This document shows positions 34,484-47,400 of a stretch of DNA of 54,515 nt, one piece after another. The notes under the pieces are model-generated. The model was not told the DNA's origin and did not search any database. It saw only the letters and a list, made by a program, of their open reading frames with translations. How positions within the stretch are numbered: position 1 is the first letter of the stretch; each line of letters opens with the position of its first letter. The stretch is from Burkholderiales bacterium RIFCSPLOWO2_12_FULL_61_40 (GTDB lineage: Bacteria > Pseudomonadota > Gammaproteobacteria > Burkholderiales > Burkholderiaceae_C). The position numbers were made by a program, and so were the translations under genes. The DNA lies in NCBI GenBank assembly GCA_001770935.1, contig MESI01000040.1, positions 1 to 54,515 of the forward strand, read 5' to 3'.

Positions 34484-34500
34484 GGATATCGGTGATATCC
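34484..34500. promoter_or_regulatory. Palindrome upstream of the glycosyltransferase gene
   Basis: GGATATC-GGT-GATATCC, perfect seven-base arms, lies 27 bases before the glycosyltransferase start on the minus strand, followed by AGCTAGCT. The position suits an operator. No matching copy was noticed elsewhere. Confidence 0.45.
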
Positions 34501-34565
34501 AGCTAGCTCCACTCAAAGCGGATGCTGCTTTTTTCCGCAGTTGGTGCGGCGAGTGTTGTTGCAGA

Positions 34566-34609
34566 GAGAAAAATCCAAACCCCGGCGCATTGAAGACTTT
34601 GATGCCGGG
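34566..34609 (-). terminator. Probable terminator of the giant exoprotein gene
   Basis: On the minus strand CCCGGCAT and ATGCGCCGGG pair, with a small bulge, followed by TTTGGATTTTTCTCTC. It lies about 30 bases past the giant gene's stop and before the glycosyltransferase gene. Confidence 0.6.
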
Positions 34610-34637
34610 ATCTGGAATGGACTCAGCTTTATCAAAG

Positions 34638-35430
34638 TCAAGTCAAGTTAGCCGCAAGTAATGATTCAAAAGTGGATTGATTCGCCGCCGATACCGTAGT
34701 CAATCCTGCGCCGGAAGGCGCAAAGCTCGCCATGGCTTGAACCAGATTCTGCACCTGACTGTCCATCTGTGCTTGGCCGTCAAGTGAAGCCCCAAGAAGG
34801 TAACTTGCAGCGGTTCCAGCAGGATTGTCGCCAGGCCATGAGCTTGATGCAAACCCCGACAAGAACGATCCGTTGGTCAGCAGTTCGTCCAAAGTGGGCA
34901 GTGCCACTTCATTCGCTGCATCCACGGGGCTTACTGCAAAATACACATCCGTCATCTTGACAAGCTGCCCACTGCTAAGACTTGCTGAACTGCTTTCACC
35001 GTGCAGGTTGCCGTTTTCATCCAACACAGGCGCCAACTGATAGCCCAGGTTCAAGTTTTCAACGCCAGCCTGGGCCATCGTCATCAACTCACCGCTATCC
35101 GTAACATGGTCTCCTGAGCGGTCGCGCCATATGCGCAGTTCCGCGAAACCGGTGTCCATCACATTCACCATGCCATCCCCGTTACTGTCGTAGCCAGCCA
35201 GTTGTGCGAACCCCTCCCCTTGGTTGAAGCCGCCAAATAGTTCACTCAGACTGTCAATTTTTCCATTGGCATTTTTGTCTACGGCAAGGAAACCATCATC
35301 ACCCGATAGCCAGCCAGACTTGATGGGCGAACCCGTGTTAAACAAATCAAAGCTACCCGTTGAGTTCAGCCAGGAAGTGGTCTTCAGTCCATCACCATCC
35401 AGGTCGATCACGATGGGCGTTACGACCTTC
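34638..35430 (-). other. C-terminal calcium region and probable T1SS secretion signal of the giant protein
   Basis: IVIDLDGDGLKTT, VDKNANGKIDSLSELFGG and YDSNGDGMVNVMD are EF-hand-like loops commonly found at the C-terminus of type I secreted proteins. The final 110 residues are low in charge and rich in Ala, Ser, Gly and Leu, as expected of an uncleaved C-terminal secretion signal. Confidence 0.75.
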
Positions 35431-38400
35431 GACGTTGCACTGATCTGCAGTTTTTCTATTTTTAGACAGTCATTGCTTTCACCCGTTTTGGCTGCGATCA
35501 CCAACACATTGCCCGAAATACCGTTGGCATTCAAGTCGGCCCAGCGTGCCGCACCGCCACCACTGTTGACCTCGGTAAAGCCCAAACCTGACAGCACCGC
35601 ATTGCTCATGCTTGCGATAGTGCCTGCGTAATTTCCGATCCATACAGAAATATCGCTGTCACCACTCACATAACCCAGGTATGCCTTGTCGACGACCACT
35701 TCATCAGAGAACTGGTACACCACAAAGTTGTCGCACCCGTTGTTGTCCACGGCGTGGGTGTTGCCACGGCCTTTGCCCTCCGATCTGTCAGTCACGCCAT
35801 ATCCCCTACTGTAAGCGCCCAAATAGGCCTTGGCCCAGGCGCCATTGGCCTTATCCCGGCTCCAGGCACTAGCGGTCACGGAAATACCGTCAACGGTACC
35901 CGCACGGGTATTGCCGTCGGTGCCATCCGTGGCCGTTTTCCCGCTGAAACGGTAGGTTCTTGTCACCGTGGATGGCCTCAATCCTGCGTCCCAATTGACA
36001 TCGTTTTCGCCCGCCACCAGTGTCGTCAATGCAGACCGTCCGCTGACGGCATCAGCATCAGAGTCCAGAGCATCATTGCAGCCCTGATTGGCCAGCGTGA
36101 AGCCGCCATAGGCCACGGGTTTGACAAACTCGACCAGATAAGAACCCGGAGTCAGGGCAGTGAAGCTGTAGTCTCCGCTGGCATTGGTGGTGGCCGAGGC
36201 CACCAACTGGTTGTTGCCGTTGAGCAGATTCACGGCCACACCTGACACACCCAACTCGCCAGAGTCCTGTAGACCGTTTCCGTTGGAATCACACCAGACA
36301 CGGCTTCCCATGCTGGCTTTCATCTCGGGTTTGGGTGTGCAGACCGTGGTGCTGACTTCCAGTTTCCCAATTTTGAAGAAGTCGTTGCACTCCCCCTGCT
36401 TCGCAGCCATAACCAGCACATTGCCGCTGATCTGGTCGGCGTTGATGTCGGCCCATCGTGTGGACCCGGCGCCGACGTTGACCTCGGAGAATCCCAGGGC
36501 GGTCAATACGGAGTTACTCATATTGGTAATGGGAGCGTCCGTCCTGCCTATCCATACAGTAGCGTCGCTGTCACCAAATACGTAACCCAAATATGCCCGG
36601 TCCACCGTAACCGCTTGCGAGAACTGGTAAACCACGTAGTTGTCGCGCCCATTGTTATCAATGGTATGCGTGCCGCCACAACCGCAGCCCTCACTTTTGT
36701 CGGTGACCCCGAGTCCACCGGCATAGGCGCCCAAATAGGCTTTGCTCCAAGTGCCGACTATCTTGTCTCTGCTCCAGGCATTGGCCGTCACGGACACACC
36801 TGTCGCCGCATCGGTGTAGCTGCGGCTATTACCGTCCGTGCCGTCTGTGGCAGTGTTGCCATTGAAGCTATAGGTAATGCGAACCGGCGTGGAAACCAGT
36901 CCTGCATCCCAGGACATATCGGAAACACCTGCGCCCAGGCTCACCAAGACGGTCTTGCCCGTGGTCGTATCGACATCGGAATCCAGGGCATTGTTCGCCC
37001 CCTGGTCGCGCTTGGCGTATCCATAGCCCACAGGCGCCACGATTTGCACTGCGTAGTTACCCGCGCCCAATCCGCCAAACAGGTATTGCCCGCTGGCGGA
37101 CGTGGTGGTCGTATCGATCACCGCACCCGTAGCATTCAACAGCTTCACTGTGACGTCGCTAACACCTTTTTCACCCGCGTCCTGGATACCATTGTTGTTA
37201 CAGTCCAGGAACACCAAATCACCAATCGAAGACAAGGCCGCAGGTAGTTCGCCAAAATTGTTCTCCTGGCTGTGTTCACCAGCAGCCAGCACAATGGCAG
37301 CGATTGTGTCGGCCCCAGCGAAACCTCCCGTGCTACCGGCCGTCTCCTTGCCATCCGCATAGCCAGACGGCTGGGACTCGGTCACAGTGTAGTTGCCAGG
37401 GCGAAGGTCGGCAAACTCGTAATAGCCGACCGCGTTAGTTACGGCCTGGGCATTGACCAGTCCCCCCAAATCGTTGCTTCCACTGAGCGTGACGGTGACG
37501 CCGACGATTGCAGCTTCGCTGTTGCGCACGCCATCGTCACCCGCATCCAGGTAAACGTAGCCTGAGATTCTGCCCGTGGCCGCGTTGCTGCCTGCAATGC
37601 GGATGAACAGATTGCCGGATGATGCAAGCATCTGGCTCGCGTCGTCGTCTTGCACCGTGTAGGTGAAGGTCTCGGTCAGTTCCGCCCCCACAGGCAATGC
37701 CTGAATCTCCGGCAAGGCGGTGTCCAACACGTAACGGTAATTGCCGTTTGCGTCCAATTCCAGCACGCCGTAACGCCCGGCCATGTGACCTGCGTTACTC
37801 ACACTCAGCACGGTACCCAGGTCAATGTCCCGGTCGTTAAGCAACACATTACCCACGGTTGCGTTGGGGGTGGCAACCTGCATATCGCTGAAGTCGTCCT
37901 CGCCCACCGGTGCGTCGTTGGTTCCGAGTACAGTGACCAGCAAACTGGCTTGTTCCGTGATTGTTCCATCCGTAACGCTGTAGCTAAAAGCTTCCTGATA
38001 GCTTTCACCGCCTCTCAGTGCTTGAACCGCACTGGCTTGCTGATCCAGTGCATAGGTGTAGCTGCCATCCGCCTCCAGGCTTAGCGTACCGAACTGACCA
38101 ACGAGGCTGCCTGCGTTGAACACCTGCAGAGTGTCGGTAGCATCGGGGTCATGGTCGTTGTCCAAGACATTGCCCATTGCCAGGCCGATCACGTCCTCTT
38201 GCACATTTGCTGCATCAGCCTGCACCACAGGGGCATCGTTTTGTCCAGTGATCGTGATCGCCAACTGAGCTGTGCTGCTGGCGGCGCCGTCGCTGATCTC
38301 GTAGCTAAAGGTATCGACGACGGTTTCGCCAGCGGCCAACGCGCGAATTTTGGCGGAGGCGCTGTCGATCGCATAGGCATAGTGACCATCCGCAGTCAGC

Positions 38401-41400
38401 TGCAACACACCGTACCCACCGGTCTGGCTACCCACATTCGTCAGCTGAAGCACAGCTCCCGCATCGGCGTCCGTATCGTTGAGTAACACATTGCCTTCGG
38501 CCAGGCTAAGTACACCCACCGCCACAGCGGCTGTATCCGCCACAGCGATAGGCCCGTCGTTCGTCCCCCTGACCGAGACCAACAACTGGCTTGTCGCGGT
38601 CAGACTCATGTCACTGACCTCATAGCTGAAGCTCTCGGTAACGATGGCATCCTGCGCCAAGGCCTGGACCGCCGACAAGGCATTGTCCAACTCATAGCTG
38701 TAGGCCCCGCTGGCGTCAACAGTTAGCGTGCCATACATGCCTTTTCGCACACCTGGATCAACCAGTTCGAGCACCGTGCCATGGTCGACATCGGTATCGT
38801 TGCTTAGCAGGTTGCCACTGACTTGCGTTTGGCCATCTTCCTGAACCAGGGCCGCGTCGGCCACAGAAACAGGAGCGTCGTTTTGCCCCTGAATGTGAAT
38901 GTCGATCGCGCTGTCAACCCAACCGAATCCATCACCCACCTGGACCACAAAGTGATCGACTAACTCCTGACCTTTCCCGAGAGACTGAACCTCTGGCAAC
39001 TCATTGTCGAGCTGGTACAGCGCAGCACCATCGGCACCGACCGTTATCTGTCCGTACAAGCCCACTCTCCCCCCTGGATTGGCGATAGCCAGGACACTGC
39101 CATGATCCACATCATGGTCGTTGGCCAAAACGTGAATTTCTAAAGCGGAACGATCTTCCTCGTTGATCCAGCCCGAGTCCACCTGTACGCCAGGTAGATC
39201 GTTCGTTCCTGTAATAGTCACCGTCAGCTTGGCGGTGGCCTGCGCTTCACCGTCGGTGACGGAGTAGTCAAAGCTTTCCTCCAACCGCTCACCCAACGCC
39301 AGGGACTGGACCTGCGCAAGACCGTTGTTGAGCTGGTAGCTATAGGCGCCATTCGCTTCTAAGATCAACGTCCCGTAGTTGCCTACAAAACTACCGGGAT
39401 CGCGCACACTTAGACTGGTTCCCGCATCGATATCGCTGTCGTTGTCCAACAGCGAACCCGTTAGCGGCTGCAGTGCGTCCTCTTCCACAGCGCCATGGTC
39501 ATTCTGTGCATTCGGCCCATCATTGACCGGTAAGACGTCAAGAGACAGCACACCGATATTGTCAGAGAGCTTCCCGTTGTCTACTCTGAAACTCAGGGTG
39601 GCATAGCCGTTGCCATTGGCGTTCTCCGCCGGTGAGAACACCAGCAGACCCGCGTCAACGTCCGCGCGCTGCACCACTGTCTGCACCAGCACGGCCACGC
39701 CGTTGAACAGCAGCGTACCCACGCTGGGCGCGGAGACGACAACGGAAAGTGCCTGGGCCGGGCCGTCCGAATCAGAGAAGCCAAACTCCTGGATAGTGAA
39801 GGTATGCGAGGCATCCTCCTGAAGCTGCACGCTGGCATCCAGTGCCACGGGCGCAAGGTCCTGACGGGACACATCGATAAGGACCTGACCGGTGGTGAAC
39901 CCACCATGGCCGTCGCCTACGGTGTAGCTGAAGGCCGCCGGTCCCTGGTAGCTAGGGTCGGCCGCAAAGACCACCTGCCCGTCCGCCGATAGACTTACGC
40001 TGCCGTTCTGTGCATCGCTCACTGAACTCACGACCAGAGTATCGTAAGTGGGATCAACGTCGCTGTCATTGGCCAGCAGTTGGGTACTGCTCAGACGCAG
40101 CACGCCATCGCCGTCAACCACAAAGCTTTCTCCGGCGACCAAGGGCGCATCGTTGGTGTTGCGCACCGTGAGCTGGAAGACGTCGGACGCTTGGGCACCA
40201 CCGGGCTTGGTCGCGGTGACACGAACTTGGAGCACACCAACATCTTCGTTGAGCGGCGTGCCTTCAAATTGCCCACTCACTGCGTTAAAACTCAGCCACG
40301 TCGGCAGGGCACTGCCATTGAACAAGGTGGCCGACAGCACCATGCCGGTGGCCGGACTGGGGTCATTAAACAAGCCCTGCGGAAGCGCAAAACTGAAGAG
40401 CCCGTCTTCGTCCGTGCTCTGGTCGGCGACCGGTTCAGCCACAATAGGCGGCAATCCCTTTTCATCGATGCCAAGCGAGAACACGTCGAACGCCGTGGCG
40501 CCGCTGCCATCTTTGGCAATCAGCCTGATTTCGGTGGGGGCCCTTTGATCGATCGGAACTGCGCCCGAAAACACCAAAGTGCTCGCGTTGAAGCTCACCC
40601 AACTGGGCAGCGGATTGCCGTTGTCCTGTACCGCCTGATAGGTCAGACTGTCGCCGGGATCGAGTTCGGCGAAAGTGTTTCGCGGCACCTGGAAGCTGAA
40701 GTCCTGGCCGCTTCTGTAGATCTGGTCTACCACGGGCGTAACCAGCAGGGGTGCGTGGTTGTCGGGTGAGAGCGCGACCGTGAGGTCAAACTCATCCGAC
40801 AGCCTGCTGCCCACAATGTCTGTGGCTGTGACGCGAATGGAATAACTGCCCACCTGGGTAGAGCCTGGGGTGCCATAGAGCACACCACTGGCGGTATCGA
40901 ATTGCAGCCAAGAAGGTAAGGCCGCGCCATTGGCAAGGGAGAACGCGTAAGTCAGTGTCTGATCGCGGTCGATTTTATAGAAAGCACTGCTCGAATAAAG
41001 CTGAAAATAATTATTCTCCATCACCACTTTATCGGCGATGGGAGCAATCAGTACCGGTGCGTCGTATTCATTGAGCACCGTGATCTTGACAGTGGTGACA
41101 GGGCTGTAGACAAAACTGTCGGCCAGATCGTCCGGCGTCTGGGTGCCCGAGGAGATGCCACGTTCGTTAGCTCTAAGTTGGTAATAGTAGGTGCCGACCG
41201 CAAAATCACCCGGATTGCCCGAGAAGGTCCGTGTGTCAGAGTCGTAGCCAAATGCCCATTCAGTGTTTTGGGTCAAGGGGTTGTTGTAGCTGCCCACGTA
41301 GTAGTTCGTCGACTCCAGGAAGATGGTGTCGCCATCGGGATCGGACGCAATCGAGTCGGGCAGCGTAAAGCTAAAGGCCTGGTTTTCCCGTACAAATATT

Positions 41401-44400
41401 TCGGGAACACCTTGCAACACGGGCTTGCGGTTGGCATAGACCATGAAGCTGGTCATCGACGCGCCACCGTGACCATCGCTGACAATGACGTCAAATCCTT
41501 GCTTGCGAGGTGCGGGCGCCGTTCCGACATAGCTGAGCTTGGCGGTAGCCGAGTCGTATTGCCAGTCCGACGAGCTTTGGGTATTTATGGGCAAGACGCT
41601 GTAGCTCAGCGTATCGCCATCCACATCCACAAATCTCGGCAATTGGATCGCCACAGGCTCGGTCATGGTAGCCACGAACTTGTCGGGCATGGCACTGCTC
41701 CAAGAAACCAATCCCCGCGAATTATTGTAGAAATAAGAACCCGCGCTCCACGGTGTAGTGGAGTTCGCATACACCGGAATATGATTTTGCCCAGCGCCTT
41801 GTACATTCAATGTAAAGTCAGTGCTGGTCGTCAGTCCCAACCGGTCTTGCGCAGTAATACGGAAATTCCAAGTACCAATATCCCAATAGTCCAGCGCTGA
41901 GTAGACAAAACCGTTGCTCTGGTTGGAACCGAAATTCAACTCACCCGAACTTGACAAGTAAAAACTGGACTTGGCATGCTCTGGCGCAGAAAGCGTTTCC
42001 AGCCGAAAGGTCATGGCATCGCCCAGATCCGGATCGGAGAACACGTTGCGCGGTATGGTCGTAAAAATCCTATTGCCCTCTACAAAGCTAAATGGAGTGA
42101 TCGGGTTCCTCACCACCGGAGCGTCATTGACATCTCCCACGACGATGTCGAAATCCTCATACGCGGACAGGCCCTCTGGGTCCGTTCCCACGATGCGCAC
42201 GCTAGTGACGCCCACCGAATCGCTGGAAGTCGTGCCGTAAATGCGCCCCGTCGCCGGGGTCCATTGCAACCATGATGGCAAAGGATCACCATTGAGCAGA
42301 CTCACGGCCACGCCGACAGCGCCTCCCTCTCGGTCGACAAAAAGGTCGGCTGGCAGCGTCAAGTCGACCGTCTGCCCCTGTAGGATAGCGACATCGTCAA
42401 CCAAGCGCATCACCCGCGGCGCATCGTTGATGTCATCGACACGAATCTCGAAACTGTCGATGGCGCTTCGACCGCGGCCGTCCGTCGCCGTAACAGACAC
42501 CGTCACGGTTCTGACATCGTCCTTGTCCGGCGTGCCCGTGAACATCCTGCGCTCGGCGTCAAAGCTCAGCCAGCGCACCAGGGGCTGTCCATCAAGCATG
42601 CACGCGGTGTAGCTGAGGCGGTCGCCAACATCGAGGTCGACAAAGCTGTTGTCCGGGATCACGAACTCCAGGCGGTCGTTCTGGCGCACTGCCTGGTCGG
42701 TCAGGGCATTGAGCACCAGTGGGGATGTGTCATTGGGGTTGCGAACCGTCAGATCGAAAACGTCAGAGGCCACCTGATGGGCACTGTCCGACACTTGCAC
42801 GCTCAGTTGCAACGTACCCACGTCCCCATCGCCGGGCGTACCCCGGAGAACCAGGGACACGGGGTCGAAACTCAGCCAGCGCGGCAGGGGGTCACCATTG
42901 AGCAGCATAACCTGAGGAATCAGCCTGTCGCCAGCATCCAGGTCGCGAAACACCGTTGCCACGCTGAACTCGAAGGTCTGGCCCACGGCGGCCAGTTGGT
43001 CCAAAGCCGGTTGGCTGACCGTCGGTACAGTGTTCGTACCGGAATTGGTCAGGGCCTGCTCCAACTCCGTCAGACCCCAGACCATGCCGCCATCAAAAAC
43101 AAACCGTTCGATCTGACCAGCCGACTGCCATTGCTGGCGCACGGTGATCCGATCCAGCGTGTCCCGGATCGAGATGATCAGATCGTCGCCATTCCGGCGC
43201 AACAGCAGGTCCGCTGCCACCAGGCCAGTACCAAAAACAAGGGTATCCACTCCGACCGCACTACCATTCTCAAACACCAGGTCTTCCCCGTAACCCCGGC
43301 CAAACACATAGCCGTCACCGCCAGCGCCACCGCTGAGCATGTCGTTGCCCAGACCGCCGTCCAGCGTGTCGTCGCCTAGACCTCCATCCAAAACGTTGGC
43401 ACCGGCATTGCCCTGCAACCGGTTGTCGAGCGCGTTGCCTCTGCCATCAATGGCGGCCTGGCCCATCAAAGTCAGGTTTTCTATGTTTTCGCTGAGCGCA
43501 TAGCTGGCACTGGCTTCTACAGCGTCGTTGCCTTCATCAGCCAGCTCAATGATCTGGTCTGCAGCGCTGTTGACGACATAGCGGTCGTTGCCCATGCCGC
43601 CTTCCAGAATGTCGCTTCCATCGCCGCCATCCAGCGTGTCATCACCGGCCAGGCCCTTGATCAAGTTGCGTCCGGCGTTGCCGCGCAGCACATTGGCCTG
43701 AGTGTCGCCAGTGGCCGTCAGGTTGCCTGAGCCCAGCAGTTCGATGTTTTCGATATGGGCATCGTCTGTAATCGTGTAGCTGATGGATGCGGCCACCGTG
43801 TCATTGCCCTCGCCTGCCAGCTCAGTCACGGTGTCAGCCCCGTTGTCCAACACGTAGCGGTCATCGCCCAGGCCGCCGACCAGAACATCTGCACCCAGAC
43901 CACCGTCGAGCGTGTCGTTGCCGAGCCCACCCTCAATACGGTTGACCGCCGTGGTGCCTACAAGGCGGTTGGCTACCTCATTGCCGTACAGATTGATGGC
44001 GGCGTTGCCCAGAATTTCGTAGCTCTCTATCTCGCCTTGCACCAACACGTCGCTAGTCGCGAGCATGCGCACTGTATCGTTGCCGCCGCCAGCCTGTTCG
44101 ACCACGGTGTCACGCTGGTCCACAATGTAGAAGTCGTCCCCCATGCCACCCTCTAGCCTGTCTGCCCCTTGCCCTCCGTCAAGTATGTCGTTGCCGCCGC
44201 CGCCGAGCAGTTCGTCGTCGCCGACGCTGCCGACTAGTTGGTCGTTACCACCCAGCCCCTCCAGCCGGGACGGGAAGGCCGGGTCGGCCCGCAGCACATT
44301 GTCGCCATCCGTGCCATCCTGTCTGGACGCCATACGGGTCAGATCCTCGGCCGACCAGACTGTGCCGTTCGCAAAGACCACTTGAAGCACCGCTTGTCGA

Positions 44401-47400
44401 ACCGGTTCATTGAACCAACCTACGAAGCGAATGCCGTCGCTGCCAGCACGTACCAGAAGGTCGGCGTTGTCACGCACAGACTCAACGCCCGAAGGCAGTA
44501 GGCCAACACCGACCTCCAGGGTCTCCAGTTGACTGTCGGCACCCACATTGAGCCAGCCACTGTCCACACTCAACAGCACCTGACTGCTGAGCACCGCCCA
44601 GGTAAGCGGATCAAGCACCGTACCATCGCTAAAGCGAACGCGTTCAATACCGGGTTGGGTATGACCTTCACCGGTGATGGAAACCGAATCTTCGCCACCC
44701 TGGATGCGCAACACGATACGGCTGTCGACCACTTCCCGCGAGACATCGGCCAAGCCGATGCCTGGGCCGAAAACCAAGGTATCCTGTTCCTGCGGCCCGA
44801 CGCCAAAATCCTGGATCACATCGTTGCCGTCCCCTCGGCCGAATCGGTAGACATCGCTGCCAGCCCCACCCACCAGACTGTCGTCGCCAGTTCCGCCTTC
44901 GAGCAGGTCATGCCCCGTGCCGCCCATGAGGGAATCATTACCGCCATTGCCAAACAGCTGGTCCGAACCCTCATTGCCATCAAGCGTGTCATCGCCCGAA
45001 CCACCCGCGAGCAAATCACTACCGGCAAGACCGTCGAGCATATCGTTGCCGTCCAGACCATCGATCACATCACGCCCCGAGGACCCCACCAGGATGTCAT
45101 TCAACGCCGTCTGCTGCAGAATCCGAGCCGTCACTGCGGCCGCGTCCCAAACTGTGCCGTCTTGGAAACGGACTTCGGCCAGCTTCATGCCGCCGCCACT
45201 GGCACCATACCGGTGGTTGTTATGTGCGATGCGTGCCTGTCCTGCCCCGCCGACCAGCGTGAACTGCAGGTAGCCGTTCAGCACCGAGACGGTTACATCA
45301 GAAGGCGCAATGCCCGGGCCAAACTCCACCACATCCAAGGCGTCCTCAGCCTGAGAGGTTTCGACCTGGATCAAGTCGTTGCCGAAATTGAAATCAAAAT
45401 GGTAGGTGTCCTGGCCGACACCACCCGTGAGGGTGTCATTGCCAGCACCTCCGATGATGAAATCCCGCCCAGTGCCGCCAAAGACTTGATCGTCACCGGC
45501 TCCAGCGTCCAGGTTATCGTCACCCACGCCACCCACCAGCAGGTCATTTCCCGCCAAGCCAGCGAGCGTATCGTCGCGAGGCGAGCCGATCAGCGTGTCG
45601 TAGCTCGCGGTCGCCGTATTTCTGTAAAAGCGAGGGAATAACTCGGCACTTTCCACCACCGTTCCGTCGGCAAATACAAAAGGCTTGATATTGATGGGAC
45701 TCATGTCAGCGTCAAGCTGGAACTGGTAATTGCGCAGCACAGCCGTGGACCCAGACAGGGCCACGGTGAAGCTACCGGTGTTGTAATAAAAGTTGTAGCT
45801 GACGTCTTTAATCACCACATCCTGCGGCAAGACGTTGCGTTCGAAACGGATGGCCGGACTAGACTGCCACATGTACTGGTGGCTGAGGGTATCCTGACCC
45901 GACTCGTAACCCAGCACAACCGTGTCGTCACCTCCTTGCACATAGTAAGTGTCGTTGCCGAGCCCACCATCGAGAGTATTGCCCCCTGTTCCCCCCGCCA
46001 GTGAGTCTGAGCCCGCGCCCCCCAAAATGGTGTCGTTGCCGCCACCACCATAAAGCTGGTCATTGCCATCCAATCCGTGCAGGCGGTCATTAAAGGGTGA
46101 AGCAACATCCGAAGAGATGACGTCGCGGCCGGCGCTGCCAATCAATATACTGAATGGCGGCCGTGTCAGATCAAAGCTACTGCCGTCGGCAAACAAAAGC
46201 CTTTCCAAACGGGCGGTATTCTGGTACGTGTAGGCCCAACCCTCAATGCGCAGGGAGTCCGTCGATCCGGCGAGTGAAATCAACAGGTCGCCGCCTATCA
46301 CCTCGATTCGAAGGTCTTCATAACGAACGCCGGGTTGCAGTTGGATGAGATCCAAACCGCCAGCGCTGGCAACGGTGTCATTGCCGCTGCCAAAGCCGAA
46401 TACGACCGTGTCACGGCCCTGGTCCTGGCCGTACGCGTCACCCTGCAGTTCGAGACGGTCGTTGCCCAGACCGCCATCGAACAGGTCGTCGCCTTCGCCA
46501 CCCACCAGGGTATCGTCACCACCCATGCCTTGCAGGCTATCGTTGCCGACATAGCCGCGTAGCGTATCGGCGTTGGCGCGGCCAACGATCAGGTTGTCCC
46601 TGTAATCACCCTCGTTGGGGTTGAGGGCAGCGGCTTTGTCGGCCAGGGCCTCGGGCCCCCAGACCGTGCCGTTGGCAAAACGCAATTCCACAACCGGCTG
46701 CAGGATGCCGCCCTGGAACCAATTTGACACATTCAGCGTATCGCCGGAGTGGTTGGCCAGACCAATGATCAGACTGTTGTAGTTGCCCGTGAGCACGATG
46801 TCGTCGGGCGCGACGCCGTCGGCAAACTGCACAATCAGGCGCGAAGGCGATTCAGCGTTGTATTGGGAATAAAGCTGGTCGTTGCCGGAACCGGGGCCGA
46901 AAACCACGGTCTTTTGGCCCGCCCCCACGCTGTAGCTATCGTCGCCAGCGCCACCGTCCAAAGTGTCATTGCCGCTAGTGTCGATGAGGGTGTCCAAGCC
47001 TTCACCGCCTTGCAGCCAATCGTTGCCAGCACCACCCACGAGTTCATCGTGGCCGACGCCACCTTCGAGCGTATCGTCGCCGCTACCGCCCAGCAGCTTG
47101 TCATTACCCACCCCGCCCCGCAAGACGTCATCTCCATTGGCCCCGGCCAGGGAGTCATTCCCATCAAGACCGTCCAGTACATCGCGGCCCGAGTCCCCAA
47201 GCATCAGATCATGGCCCGAACTTGCCAGTGGCGCAGGAAGATGCACACGCGTGGCGAGCTCGGCAGCAGTCCAGACCATGCCATCGCCAAATACGACACC
47301 AGTCGCAATCTGGATGCCTGAAAGGCCTTCGCCGCTGGCCTTCACCCGCAATGTCCATGGCATATCCAGACCGTCCACGGCTCCCCCCAGAATCTCAACC

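Noticed and set aside
34535..34549. CCGCA/TGCGG hairpin next to a T-run as a terminator
   Set aside because: The T-run precedes the stem on the plus strand and is an A-run after it on the minus strand, so it cannot terminate either gene.
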